Both the position numbers and the translations under genes were made by a program. From Planomicrobium sp. CPCC 101079 (GTDB taxonomy: Bacteria; Bacillota; Bacilli; Bacillales_A; Planococcaceae): 64,000 bases of DNA. Under the pieces are notes generated by a model. The model searched no databases. It saw nothing but the letters and a program-made list of their open reading frames with translations, and was not told the origin of the DNA. Within the stretch, counting starts at the first letter, position 1, and the number at the start of each line of letters is the position of its first letter. Below, one piece after another: positions 1 to 8,243 of this stretch. The stretch is taken from contig NZ_VOHC01000011.1 in the NCBI RefSeq assembly GCF_007859275.1, forward strand, positions 372,001 to 436,000, in the 5' to 3' direction.

Positions 1-324
1 CTGCTGAACGGAAGTTTTTCGTTGATATTATGTGTTCCGCGCCTGCCCGTGGAAAAAAGTTTGAAAAGGGCTGACGTGCTGGATGAAAACGATTCATTCA
101 AACTGCTCAGAATTTCCGCAAAACATTATACCTCCCATATTGAAGAGTTCCTAAGGGAAATAGAGCATTATATCACTTTTTTCTGGATCCAACATTCCCG
201 GAATGTGAAGTTTAAAATGCCAAAAACCAGCCAGGAACAACTTATACTATCTAATCTATGCGCCAATCAGCTTTATGCTTTATCATTAGAGAATGAAGAA
301 TACACAGTAATAGGCTGGGATTGA
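1..324 (+). CDS. C-terminal part of an unrecognised protein, cut by window start
   Basis: The frame is open from the first base and ends with TGA at 322-324, so the gene probably begins outside the window; the internal TTG at 22 has no ribosome binding site before it. About 107 residues are visible, mixed charged and aromatic (an EHYITFFW stretch), without membrane segment or signal peptide. I do not recognise the family. The following 200 bases hold another short open frame that may be debris of the same locus. Confidence 0.45.
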   Translation: MLNGSFSLILCVPRLPVEKSLKRADVLDENDSFKLLRISAKHYTSHIEEFLREIEHYITFFWIQHSRNVKFKMPKTSQEQLILSNLCANQLYALSLENEEYTVIGWD

Positions 325-335
325 AGGTTTTTGAA

Positions 336-511
336 TTGAAGGATATGAAGAAGTCTTTTACTGCAAGAAAGACTTCAATCAAGTGCTCGGCGCATATGTA
401 GCATGCGGACAACAAGAAAAAGCAGGGGAGATGCTGCGTTATTTTTTGTCCAGAAAAAGCTGTGGCAGGAAATTTGGAAAGCTTGAAAAGAACTACACAT
501 TTTTACTTTAA
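336..511 (+). pseudogene. Possible gene remnant
   Basis: A frame without a start codon runs from a TGA near 334 to TAA at 509-511 and reads like normal protein (for example GYEEVFYCKKDF and QQEKAGEMLRYFL). It is out of frame with the ORF ending at 324. It could be the displaced C-terminus of that gene or an independent remnant. No ribosome binding site or start codon is visible, so function is unlikely. Confidence 0.25.
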
Positions 512-560
512 GTTCACAGAGGACTACCAACGTTGATATATTTTCTGAAGGTATTTTCTA

Positions 561-594
561 AAAAAACAGCTTTTTTCCTATAAAGCTGCCTTTT
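561..594 (-). terminator. Intrinsic terminator of the small membrane protein gene
   Basis: Stem CAGCTTT/AAAGCTG (567-573 with 582-588) with A-rich flanks; on the minus strand the stem is followed by a T run. It lies directly after the stop of the gene ending at 594. Confidence 0.6.
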
Positions 595-740
595 TAGAAC
601 AGCAGATACGTTATAGAATAGTACAACCCCGCTACTGCATATAAAACTCCGCTGACAATCTGCAATCCAATAAAGAGGCGCAAGACTGTTGTTAAAATCC
701 CCAATAGGGCGTTCAGGGTGTCATTGTTTATTTTTTTCAT
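594..740 (-). CDS. Small membrane protein, 48 aa, hypothetical
   Basis: Start ATG at 740 is chosen because AAGGAGG lies 7 bases upstream on the minus strand; longer versions of the frame have no binding site. The protein begins MKKINNDTLNALLG and has one or two hydrophobic segments (about residues 12-45), with no recognisable domain. Own terminator downstream. Function unknown. Confidence 0.6.
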   Translation of the reverse strand: MKKINNDTLNALLGILTTVLRLFIGLQIVSGVLYAVAGLYYSITYLLF

Positions 741-816
741 ATTGGCCTCCTTATTGTGAAGTCCTGCTTTCTTTTGGAAGGGAATGCCTACTGAAGCGGA
801 AGGGTGGAGTTGTCCA

Positions 817-1095
817 TCAACCATTAACTTGTATGGCATCGACCAAATAATTTTGCGTCTCTTTAGCCAATTTCCGAACCTTCAAATTGCATTTGGCGTC
901 CGGATGAAGGTAGATCATTTTTGCTTCCACAGAAGAATATGTATGTACAACCCGGATGATGAGCAAATCTTCCAAATCGGAATAATTTTGATTGTCATTC
1001 CATCCCTTGATTTCTACTTCGTATACAGGAAAACCCGTATTTGTCAGCCCTTGGTCTATGCTTCCTCCCCAATCCACGTAATTCCAGGTAATCAA
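817..1095 (-). CDS. Hypothetical protein, 92 aa
   Basis: Start TTG at 1095 is preferred over the TTG at 1128 because AGGTGG sits 4-5 bases before it. The product is soluble, beginning with an ITWNYVDWGG stretch and containing YEVEIKGWNDNQNYSDLEDLL and a KLAKETQNY tail. Composition is that of a real protein rather than the antisense ORF on the plus strand. No family recognised. It shares its strand with the small membrane gene at 594-740. Confidence 0.5.
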   Translation of the reverse strand: MITWNYVDWGGSIDQGLTNTGFPVYEVEIKGWNDNQNYSDLEDLLIIRVVHTYSSVEAKMIYLHPDAKCNLKVRKLAKETQNYLVDAIQVNG

Positions 1096-1146
1096 GAAAC
1101 CACCTACTTTCTTTCGAATTAATTGCAAGTGAAGATAGAGCCCGTT

Positions 1147-1420
1147 TTAAGGTTCTTGGGAAACAGGCTTGTTCGGTAAAAAGCTGTTTAATATTTCCTT
1201 TTTGGCGCCGAATTCAAATTCCAGCACTTCACCGATACCTTTCCATTCATTTGAATATGTATTAGCAGCGGAGATGCGAAACGTCTCCATTTCACCGGAT
1301 TCATCCTGGATGAGTGAAAGAGCAGGACTGATCCGATGGCAAGTGGCGGCAATTTGTGTAGTGGCTTTTTTTATTTGTTTCTCATGCTCAGTTGTCGATA
1401 ATTTGTTCCTCTCTTTGCAT
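1147..1420 (-). pseudogene. Frameshifted hypothetical gene
   Basis: On the minus strand an ATG at 1420 opens a 10-codon peptide (MQREEQIIDN) and stops. A shifted frame then carries about 80 coherent residues (KATTQIAATCHRISPALSL, later GIGEVLEFEFGAKKEIL) ending with TAA at 1147-1149. The long frame has no upstream start codon of its own, so the simplest reading is one gene broken by a frameshift near 1390. Family not recognised. Confidence 0.35.
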
Positions 1421-1460
1421 GCTGAGAGTTAAAAGCATTCATATAAAAGTGTAGAGTGGT

Positions 1461-1516
1461 GTTGACAAAATGTCAACATATACTGCGTTGACAAAAAAAC
1501 AACGTATGGATAAAGT
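1461..1516 (+). promoter_or_regulatory. Promoter with paired GTTGAC operators before the HTH gene
   Basis: GTTGACAAAATGTCAAC (1461-1477) is a perfect palindrome. A second, degenerate copy, GTTGACAAAAAAACAAC, lies at 1487-1503. The second TTGACA (1488-1493) is 17 bases from TAAAGT (1511-1516), a plausible sigma-A promoter. Two operator copies covering the -35 region suggest autoregulation by the XRE protein encoded 64 bases downstream (inference). Confidence 0.55.
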
Positions 1517-1579
1517 AGTTATAAACAATCACTTTCACTTTAGATTTCAAGATGCAAATTATAGGAAGGAGTCCAAATC

Positions 1580-2236
1580 ATGCCAGAAAAATTAAACAAG
1601 CTAGGAATGGCACTCCGGGATGCAATGAATCAACACGATTATTCGATCCGTCAGTTAGCGGAGTTTACAGCGATTGATAAAGCTACCATTTCGCGAATAA
1701 TCAACGGAAAAAGAAGACCGACACTTCAGCATTTGAAAAAACTTTCTATGACATTAGAAATTCCGTTCCATGATCTGGTGGAAGCTATAGACTATGATAT
1801 AGCAACAAATGGCAAGGAAAAGAAAAGCGAGAAGAAATCGACGTCCGAAGCTCTTCTGGCAAATGAAGTAGAACTGCTGAAAAAATCAGTTCAGCTGCAT
1901 GATCCATCTATTACCACTGATAAAATTTCTGCAGAATTGAAAACGTTTGAAGAGTATGCGGAGACGCATGAAGGGAAAACTTTGGCAGAAGACGGATTTG
2001 AGGCGAAAGTGAATCATTTTGGCAATGTTGGTCCATATATACAGCAGCTTAAATTCTGGCATCAAAAATTCCTATTGGCCGAAGGGAGCAAGAATGACTT
2101 AGCCATTATGGGCGGGGCATTGCTTTATTTTATTTTGCCGCTCGATCTATTGCACGATTATATATTCGCGGTAGGCTATTTGGATGATTGCCTGGCAATT
2201 CAACTTGCGGGGAACAAACTTGAAAATAGAATTTAA
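1580..2236 (+). CDS. XRE-family HTH regulator fused to a DUF1232-like tail, 218 aa
   Basis: Residues about 5-65 form a lambda-repressor-type HTH (LAEFTAIDKATISRIINGKR), followed by a Lys/Ser-rich linker and a middle helical region. The last 40 residues (LLYFILPLDLLHDYIFAVGYLDD) match the DUF1232/YkvA signature, in which a hydrophobic P-x-D-L-x-x-D segment is followed by GYLDD. AGGAAGGAG precedes the ATG. The DUF1232 segment is hydrophobic and may associate with membrane, so the protein could be a membrane-linked DNA-binding regulator; that is inference. Tandem palindromes upstream suggest autorepression. No partner gene is in the same operon; a terminator follows. Confidence 0.8.
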   Translation: MPEKLNKLGMALRDAMNQHDYSIRQLAEFTAIDKATISRIINGKRRPTLQHLKKLSMTLEIPFHDLVEAIDYDIATNGKEKKSEKKSTSEALLANEVELLKKSVQLHDPSITTDKISAELKTFEEYAETHEGKTLAEDGFEAKVNHFGNVGPYIQQLKFWHQKFLLAEGSKNDLAIMGGALLYFILPLDLLHDYIFAVGYLDDCLAIQLAGNKLENRI

Positions 2237-2311
2237 GGTACACCGAGTTAATTTGTTCAAGCTTTGAGTAAAAGAGGCAGAATCGGTATGGAAAAGAAAG
2301 CCGATAAAAAA

Positions 2312-2343
2312 GAAAAGCCGCTGGAGAAATCTCTCGGCTTTTC
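2312..2343. terminator. Bidirectional terminator
   Basis: GAAAAGCCG (2312-2320) pairs with CGGCTTTTC (2335-2343); T runs follow on both strands. It separates the convergent HTH gene and DedA gene. Confidence 0.85.
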
Positions 2344-2354
2344 TTTTTTTATGG

Positions 2355-2945
2355 TTATTGCAATTTCAGTTTTTTTCTTTTGGCAATCATCCAGATAATA
2401 ATCAATGCAATGGGCAGCAGCATGTAATTTGCGTATTTGCCCAACAATTCGCCAGCCATCTCCCATTGCGTGCCAAGGCGATATCCTAAGTAAACATAGA
2501 TTGCTGTAATAGGCAGCATCGCCATGTATGTATAAACGATAAATTTCCAGATGTTCATCTTGGCCATGCCGCAGGGGATTGACACAGCTGTCCGTACGCC
2601 AGGTACAAAGCGGCCCAAAAAGGCAACGCCACCACCGTATCTCTTGAAAAATTGGTCCGATTTGTCAATATGTTCTTCTGTCACCAAAAAGTATCTCCCA
2701 AACTTCAATACCATTGGTCTGCCGCCATAACGGCCAAGCGCATATAAAGTCAGCGGACCAAGTACTCCGCCAATCGATCCTGCAAGAATTGCGCCATATA
2801 AACTTAAGTCGCCTTCAAATACCCAATAGCCGGCTAGCGGCAGCACCAGTTCTGCAGGGACAAATTCAAAAGTCAATGCCAGCATAATTCCAAAATACGA
2901 GAGCCCTTTTAAAGTTTCCATCAATTGAATAATCAGAACTTCCAT
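2355..2945 (-). CDS. DedA-family membrane protein, 196 aa
   Basis: DedA/SNARE-associated family: an FEFVPAELVLPLAGY segment near residue 27, a central GGRPMVLKFGRY, and the FLGRFVPGVRTAVSIPCGMAKM motif (about residues 109-130) with the conserved arginines, then C-terminal membrane helices. Members are membrane proteins linked to lipid transport (some flip undecaprenyl phosphate or phosphatidylethanolamine) and to membrane energetics. Start ATG 2945 has GGGAGGT 8 bases upstream. It is divergent from uppP, which also acts in the undecaprenyl phosphate cycle, so a functional link is attractive but unproven. Confidence 0.9.
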   Translation of the reverse strand: MEVLIIQLMETLKGLSYFGIMLALTFEFVPAELVLPLAGYWVFEGDLSLYGAILAGSIGGVLGPLTLYALGRYGGRPMVLKFGRYFLVTEEHIDKSDQFFKRYGGGVAFLGRFVPGVRTAVSIPCGMAKMNIWKFIVYTYMAMLPITAIYVYLGYRLGTQWEMAGELLGKYANYMLLPIALIIIWMIAKRKKLKLQ

Positions 2946-3170
2946 ACTAAGTTACCTCCCATGAATTTACCTTTTCAGAAAATGAAAACTTTCCTGAAAT
3001 GATAGTTCCTTACAAAGTAGGAAGTATAGCACAAGGTTTGCGGAGGCGCATAGAACAACTTTGTTAAAAAACAATTGGAAGAATTCTGTTAAATACACTG
3101 TGATTGGAGGGAATGTGGAACAAAGAGTGCGCTAATTCGTTATAGTAACAGATAGAATTAAGGAGGAAAT

Positions 3171-3986
3171 ATGGAAAATATTGATATGCTTTTAATTTTT
3201 AAAATGGTCATCATCGGGATTGTCCAAGGTTTTACTGAACCTATTCCGGTATCATCAAGCGGACATGTTATGATAGCGAGCCAGCTGTTAGGGCTGGGGG
3301 AACAAGGCTTTACATTTGCCATTTTAACCAATACAGCTTCCCTATTGGCGATTCTCTTTGTTTATCGCAAGGATGTTATCAGACTGGCCGCCAACTCTCT
3401 TCAATACATAAAAACCAGGGGTTCTGAATACAAAAGTGATTTCCGTTTCATTTGCTATATCGTCATCGGTTCAATTCCTGCTGGTTTGCTAGGGGTTCTA
3501 TTGAGTGATTCGATAGGCGAAAGTGTCAGCATGACGACAATTGCAATCATGTTATTTATCACCGGAATTGCGTTATGGCTGATTCGAAACAGGCACGGCT
3601 TAAAAACTGAAAAAACCATGACGGGGACAGACGCCTTCCTTATTGGTCTGGGGCAAGCAGTGGCTTTAACGCCGGGTATCAGCCGTTCCGGAGCTACCAT
3701 CATTTCGGCTATAGCAGTTGGGCTGAATCAGGAAACGGCCCTGCGATTTTCTTTTATGCTCTATATCCCTATTAGTTTAGGTGGAGTGGTTCTGGGGATT
3801 TCTGATTTTTTGGATGAACCCAATAAAGCGGAATTGGCAATTCCCTATACAGCAGCATTTACGGCAACGCTTTTCATGTCCTATTTCGCTTTGCGGTGGT
3901 TTATGGGCATCATGAAAAAAGGGAAATTAACATATTTTACGTATTATTGCTTTTTGGTAGGAACGCTTTTGCTAATATTTTATTAA
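3171..3986 (+). CDS. uppP: Undecaprenyl-diphosphatase UppP (BacA), 271 aa
   Basis: Integral membrane phosphatase that converts undecaprenyl diphosphate to the monophosphate for peptidoglycan and teichoic acid synthesis; it also gives bacitracin tolerance. The family motifs are present: QGFTEPIPVSSSGH near the N-terminus (Glu and Ser-rich loop) and TPGISRSGATI near residue 168 with the catalytic Arg. Length is normal. The first motif has GFTEPIP rather than the more common GLTEFLP. Strong AGGAGG before ATG 3171. Single-gene unit with its own terminator, divergent from dedA. Confidence 0.93.
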   Translation: MENIDMLLIFKMVIIGIVQGFTEPIPVSSSGHVMIASQLLGLGEQGFTFAILTNTASLLAILFVYRKDVIRLAANSLQYIKTRGSEYKSDFRFICYIVIGSIPAGLLGVLLSDSIGESVSMTTIAIMLFITGIALWLIRNRHGLKTEKTMTGTDAFLIGLGQAVALTPGISRSGATIISAIAVGLNQETALRFSFMLYIPISLGGVVLGISDFLDEPNKAELAIPYTAAFTATLFMSYFALRWFMGIMKKGKLTYFTYYCFLVGTLLLIFY

Positions 3987-4063
3987 AAGTTCCGGGTTTG
4001 GTGCATGGAATATTGAATGCTTGTTTTCGCGACAGTTTATTGCAGCTATTTTCATACCTTATT

Positions 4064-4100
4064 AAGGCAGCAGCCGCTTTAATGTGGCCGCTGCTTTTTT
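4064..4100 (+). terminator. Terminator after uppP
   Basis: GCAGC...GCTGC stem with GC-rich extension followed by six T residues at 4095-4100. Confidence 0.7.
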
Positions 4101-4274
4101 GCATTCGCTTTTTCTAATGATGCCTTAGCCACTAAAAAATACCAGACCGACGTTCTGTGGAGGACGAAAAAGCGGATGAAGCAAAGTTCATCGTTTATAA
4201 CATCGACATCAAAGTGGATAAAAATCCATCCAGTCAAAATAATGAATGTGGAATTCAGTATTGGTGAGAAATAA

Positions 4275-4762
4275 GATGCAGCGTATTCTTTATTGCCAAC
4301 GCAGAAAACGCGATCTTCTTTTGAAAAAAGGCTTATAACCGAACTTTCTCAAGGGCAGTATAAAAAAGCAAGATTCCATTTAAAAAATACTGCCCGCGAA
4401 TTGGAGCGCGTGTTGTTTGAATATGAATTTGAAAATGGCAGCGCTGAGGCCGTATGCTAAAAGAAATGGCCAAAGAAAATGCCACTAGTGATCCGAAAAA
4501 GTGGGATTCCTATTGTCTTCATCCAGTCCAAGCCGTTTTTTCGCCTTCTTCAGATTTATACGATACGTTTAAAAAAGTTATTCCGTTGAATTTAGAGTAT
4601 TTGGCATCAAAACAGCATGAAGATGGCTATTGGGATCCTCCATGGACTTGGGGGCAATTCGAAGTAGAATGGAAGACCGCAAAGAAAAATTGGCGTGGTT
4701 ATTAAACGCCGGATAACCTAGTAACACTCCGGGAGTTTGGCTGTATTGAAAGATTTAGCTAG
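4275..4762 (+). pseudogene. Decayed alpha/alpha-toroid (prenyltransferase-like) gene
   Basis: The first open frame (4275 to a stop near 4459) ends in RELERVLFEYEFENGSAEAV, the usual N-terminal region of the small prenyltransferase/terpene-cyclase-fold proteins of Bacillus. A shift at about 4455 leads into a second frame, LKEMAK then SYCLHPVQAVFSPSSDL and HEDGYWDPPWTWGQFE, the C-terminal part of the same family. The central part (roughly 150 residues) is missing. The second frame meets TAA at 4703 but family-like sequence (TPDNLVTLREFG) continues in frame to TAG at 4760-4762. So one internal deletion, one frameshift and one nonsense codon are visible. A further short open stretch at about 4157-4265 may be debris too. 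Confidence 0.6.
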
Positions 4763-4825
4763 GAGGACCAACTACTTAAAAATAATAATAGAAAACATAG
4801 GGAGATATAGATTAAGGGGAGGCAA

Positions 4826-4874
4826 AGATAAAAAACCATTCAAAGACCGCTTGGCTTTGAATGGTTTTTTATCT
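4826..4874. terminator. Long perfect hairpin, bidirectional terminator-like
   Basis: Arms 4826-4845 and 4855-4874 are perfectly complementary over 20 bp with a 9-base loop, and carry an A run on the left and a T run on the right. It isolates the decayed gene from the PTS operon. Confidence 0.8.
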
Positions 4875-4914
4875 GCTTAAAGGAGTTGCTGGACTGTATA
4901 TAGAATTAAATAAA

Positions 4915-4929
4915 ATGTAAGCGTTTTAT
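4915..4929 (+). promoter_or_regulatory. CcpA cre-like site
   Basis: ATGTAAGCGTTTTAT fits the cre consensus WTGNAANCGNWNNCW at all but one position. It lies 130 bases before the PTS EIIA start and suggests carbon catabolite control of the PTS operon. Confidence 0.6.
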
Positions 4930-5060
4930 GGATGAGATTCCATAAGTTATGGAGCGTGAAAATTCCATCTATGTAAAGGAGTTTGGGTATTTCAAATTTG
5001 TATGGTGATTCAGATTATATACATAAATATTTTTCCAATCAAAAGAAGGGGGAGTTGCCT

Positions 5061-5510
5061 ATGAAATTAGAAAAAGACTTAGTTGTAATTGACTTAAAAG
5101 CAGGCTCAAAAGAAGAAGTCTTAGAAGCTATGGGAAAACTGCTTATAGGCAAAGGGATTGTGAAAGAAGGGTTTATTGAAAGTATTCTGCAAAGAGAAAA
5201 GGATTTTCCAACAGGATTGCCGACAGAGCCTTTTGGAGTAGCAATACCCCATACTGATGGCGAAATGGTAAACGACTCAAAAATTGCATTTGCTTCGCTA
5301 AAAACTCCTGTGAAATTTTTGGCGATGGGGAGAAATGACGAACGAATCGACGTAAAAGTGGTATTTATGCTTGCGCTAAAAACTCCGGAGGATCAATTGG
5401 AGATGCTGCAAAAATTGGTCGGGCTTTTCCAAGATCCGCAGACGGTAATGGAAATGGCTGAAATTAAAGACGCCGAACAGCTGAATGAACTATTGAGAAA
5501 TAAGGAATAG
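5061..5510 (+). CDS. PTS EIIA component, galactitol/fructose-mannitol fold, 149 aa
   Basis: PTS_EIIA_2 domain that carries phosphate from HPr to the EIIB subunit. The phosphorylated His is in GVAIPHTDG (His64). Start ATG 5061 is chosen over the upstream ATG-less extension from 4983 because GGGGGAG lies just before it and the family begins with the MKLEKDLVV region. First gene of a three-gene PTS operon (IIA-IIC-IIB), behind a cre site. Confidence 0.9.
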   Translation: MKLEKDLVVIDLKAGSKEEVLEAMGKLLIGKGIVKEGFIESILQREKDFPTGLPTEPFGVAIPHTDGEMVNDSKIAFASLKTPVKFLAMGRNDERIDVKVVFMLALKTPEDQLEMLQKLVGLFQDPQTVMEMAEIKDAEQLNELLRNKE

Positions 5511-5620
5511 AAAGTATCCCGCTTAAAGCAAATCGTAAGGCCAAAAGAACAGGGCTTTCTTGAAAGTATCCGAACACCGTAGCCGCCTAGAAACACAATA
5601 CGGATTTAGGAGGGGATTTA

Positions 5621-6982
5621 ATGGATTTTCTGCAATGGTTCGTTGACCTTGGCGCCAGTGTCTTGCTGCCGATTTTGATTTTTATCTTTGCGTTAATATT
5701 AGGTACAAAACCCGGCAAGGCATTGCGAGCTGCATTAATCGTCGGGATTGGGTTTGTGGGAATCAACTTGGTCATCGGCCTGCTGGTGGAGAGTTTGGGG
5801 CCAGCCGCACAGGCAATGGTTGAAAACTTCGGATTCACCCTGAACACCATCGATGTTGGATGGCCTGCCGCCGCGGCAATAGCTTACGGAACATCGCTCG
5901 GAAGTTTAGCGATACCGCTTGGAGTTGGGGTGAATGTACTTTTACTGACTTTCGGCTTAACAAAAACATTGAACGTTGATATTTGGAATTTTTGGCACGT
6001 AGCTTTAACTGGTTCATTAGTTTATGCCCTTACTTCGGACTTTTGGCTAGGCGTGCTTACCATTATCGTTCACTTGCTTTTGCTTTATTTGATGGCTGAT
6101 GTCCTGGCAAAATATATCGAGAAATTCTATGGCTTTCAAAACATCACTTTTCCACACGGCACATCGGCGCCCTCAGCATTCGTGGCCTTGCCGATGAACT
6201 GGGTATTTGACCGGATCCCCGGTTTCAATAAGCTGGAAGCCGATCCGGAATCTATCCAGAAAAGGCTCGGCATCCTGGGAGATTCGACCATTATCGGTGT
6301 TTTAATCGGAATCCTGATCGGTATTTTAGCAGGCTATAACGTTCAGGGCATACTGCAATTGGCTATCCAGACAGCAGCTGTAATGGTGCTGCTTCCGAGA
6401 ATGGTGGCCTTATTAATGGAAGGGCTCGTTCCGGTGTCGGAAGCAGCTGGCGCTTTTGTTAAAAAGCGCTTTCCGGGAAGAGATCTTTATATCGGCATGG
6501 ATAGTGCACTGGCAATCGGCCATCCGGCAGTCTTGTCATCCGCGCTTCTGCTGATTCCAATTACGATTTTTTTGGCGGTCTTGCTGCCTGGAAACTCCGT
6601 TCTGCCCTTTGCCGATTTGGCATCTATTCCGTTCCTGATTTGCTTGATGGTCCCGATTTTCAGAGGCAATATTGTCAGAACGGTTATTGGAGGCACGATA
6701 TACATTGGAGTGGGCCTCTATATAGCGACATGGATAGCGCCGCTCTTTACACAGTCTGCGACTGCTGCAAATTTTGAAATGGGTGCCAATACCAGTATTT
6801 CTTCGTTAATTGACGGAGCGGTATGGACAACATTCATCTTTGTTTGGATTCCAAAAATTTTAAGCTGGTACGGAATGATTGCGTTAGGTCTTATCATACT
6901 TTTAGGATTGATTTACCAAAATAAAATCAAGCCGAAGCGGCAACAACAAAAAGAAGAAAGACTAGAAGGAGAGAAAGCTTAA
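5621..6982 (+). CDS. gatC: PTS galactitol-type EIIC permease, 453 aa
   Basis: Polytopic membrane permease of the EIIC-Gat family: about 10 hydrophobic segments, normal length, a GWPAAAAIAYGTSLGS region and a FPHGTSAPSAF loop typical of this family. It transports and phosphorylates a sugar or polyol together with the IIA and IIB proteins on either side. AGGAGGGG precedes ATG 5621. Substrate cannot be fixed from sequence; galactitol is only the family name. Confidence 0.9.
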   Translation: MDFLQWFVDLGASVLLPILIFIFALILGTKPGKALRAALIVGIGFVGINLVIGLLVESLGPAAQAMVENFGFTLNTIDVGWPAAAAIAYGTSLGSLAIPLGVGVNVLLLTFGLTKTLNVDIWNFWHVALTGSLVYALTSDFWLGVLTIIVHLLLLYLMADVLAKYIEKFYGFQNITFPHGTSAPSAFVALPMNWVFDRIPGFNKLEADPESIQKRLGILGDSTIIGVLIGILIGILAGYNVQGILQLAIQTAAVMVLLPRMVALLMEGLVPVSEAAGAFVKKRFPGRDLYIGMDSALAIGHPAVLSSALLLIPITIFLAVLLPGNSVLPFADLASIPFLICLMVPIFRGNIVRTVIGGTIYIGVGLYIATWIAPLFTQSATAANFEMGANTSISSLIDGAVWTTFIFVWIPKILSWYGMIALGLIILLGLIYQNKIKPKRQQQKEERLEGEKA

Positions 6983-7267
6983 ATGAAAAAATTATTGATC
7001 ATGTGTGGCACAGGAATTGCAACCTCGACAGTTGTTAAAGGGAAAGTGGAGGAATGGCTAAAGGAAAATAACCTGAGCCATGAAGTTAAGATTTACCAAT
7101 CGAAAGTCAGTGATGAAATAGGCAGAATTGATGACTATGACGTGATATTGTCCACTACACTCGTGCCCGATAATATAAGAGATAAAGTGATTGACGGTGT
7201 TCCGTTATTGACTGGAATTGGCATAGACAACATGTATGAAAAAGTATTGGCAGAGATAAAACGCTGA
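6983..7267 (+). CDS. gatB: PTS galactitol-type EIIB component, 94 aa
   Basis: Small cytosolic phosphocarrier with the P-loop-like active site MCGTGIATST (Cys8 phosphorylated). Start immediately follows the EIIC stop, and the EIIC 3' end AGAAGGAGAG is its ribosome binding site, so the two are translationally coupled. No polyol dehydrogenase, kinase or aldolase gene follows, which is unusual for a Gat operon. Confidence 0.92.
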   Translation: MKKLLIMCGTGIATSTVVKGKVEEWLKENNLSHEVKIYQSKVSDEIGRIDDYDVILSTTLVPDNIRDKVIDGVPLLTGIGIDNMYEKVLAEIKR

Positions 7268-7342
7268 AGCAAAAACGTCTATGAGGAGGATGCTCTCCTG
7301 CGAGTCAATCAACAGCTATGCAAATCTAAAGGGATTTCATAG

Positions 7343-7400
7343 ATTCTGATGTTGCGTTTTCCATGCAACATCAGAATTGGAGGCTTTTTTGTTTTGCAGG
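7343..7400 (+). terminator. Probable terminator of PTS operon
   Basis: 13-bp perfect stem (7343-7355 with 7365-7377), with a T run only at about 7385-7391, 8 bases beyond the stem. Confidence 0.5.
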
Positions 7401-7522
7401 CTATGAAGTTGACGTATTTGCAGTAAGGAGCAGGAATGCGAAGAAGTTTTGCGGAATGTATAGTTATACCATTTAATAGGTTTGTTGATAAATTATCGAT
7501 ATTCCAAAAGGAGAATGATGTG

Positions 7523-7954
7523 ATGAAGGCGACTTTAAATTGGGATGGCGGAATGGCTTTTAGTGGAAAGACAGAATCGGGACATCTGGTCTTGCTCGAC
7601 GCAGGGCCAGAAAGTGGAGGAGAAAATAAGGGGCCGCGTCCTCCGGAAGTTCTTTTGCACGCTGCAGCTGTTTGTACTGGAATGGATATCGTGTATGTCC
7701 TTGAAAAGATGCGCTTAAAGATCGATAAATTCTTTATCGAAATCGAAGGTATCCGCGCGACAGAACACCCGAAACGCTTTACCGAAATGTCTATCATCTA
7801 CCATATTAATGGTAAGTTGCCTGAAGACAAAGTTAAACGTGCGATAAAATTATCAAGTGAAACTTACTGCACAGTTGTTCATTCCATTAATGCTAAAGTT
7901 CAATACAAATACTCATTGAATGAAGAACCCGTTAAAAAAATGGAATCCTTGTAA
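7523..7954 (+). CDS. OsmC-family protein, 143 aa
   Basis: OsmC/Ohr-fold protein of the YhfA-like subgroup: PRPPEVLLHAAAVCTGMDIV carries the first conserved Cys, and SSETYCTVVHSI the second, which together form the peroxidatic pair used to reduce organic hydroperoxides. Start ATG 7523 is chosen from AAAGGAG at 7507-7513; the 29 residues upstream are not family-like. Cytosolic. Substrate not predictable. Confidence 0.88.
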   Translation: MKATLNWDGGMAFSGKTESGHLVLLDAGPESGGENKGPRPPEVLLHAAAVCTGMDIVYVLEKMRLKIDKFFIEIEGIRATEHPKRFTEMSIIYHINGKLPEDKVKRAIKLSSETYCTVVHSINAKVQYKYSLNEEPVKKMESL

Positions 7955-8008
7955 AGCCCAGATCAGGAGAAGCGGTTAAACGAACCCGTTTCATAAAACA
8001 GTTTTAAA

Positions 8009-8039
8009 GAAAGGCCGGTGGTTTAATCACCGGCCTTTC
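8009..8039. terminator. Perfect 12-bp hairpin after osmC-like gene
   Basis: Arms 8009-8020 and 8028-8039 are perfectly complementary (GAAAGGCCGGTG and its complement) with a 7-base loop; only a weak T run follows on the plus strand. Confidence 0.6.
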
Positions 8040-8160
8040 ATAGTTCTTATTAGAATTGCACAATGGATTGATAAAGGAAAGTGGCTTTTGAAGGATTACA
8101 AAAAAACTACTAGGGTATACGGAAAATACAGCCATATCCATAAAAGACAAACAATTACTT

Positions 8161-8184
8161 AACCGTATTGTTCGGTTTTTTTTT
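8161..8184 (+). terminator. Small hairpin with nine T residues in the leader of the MpsC-like gene
   Basis: AACCG/CGGTT stem followed by T9, 60 bases before the next start codon. It may be a second terminator for the upstream unit or an attenuator; the 8041-8240 gap holds no gene that I can see. Confidence 0.35.
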
Positions 8185-8243
8185 GAACGGCAAATTTCCA
8201 GGTCCACTTATTTTTTTATCCTTTAGGAAGAGGGGATAGTTTG

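Noticed and set aside
1169..1432. 87-codon plus-strand ORF
   Set aside because: It is antisense to the frameshifted minus-strand gene, which has more protein-like sequence.
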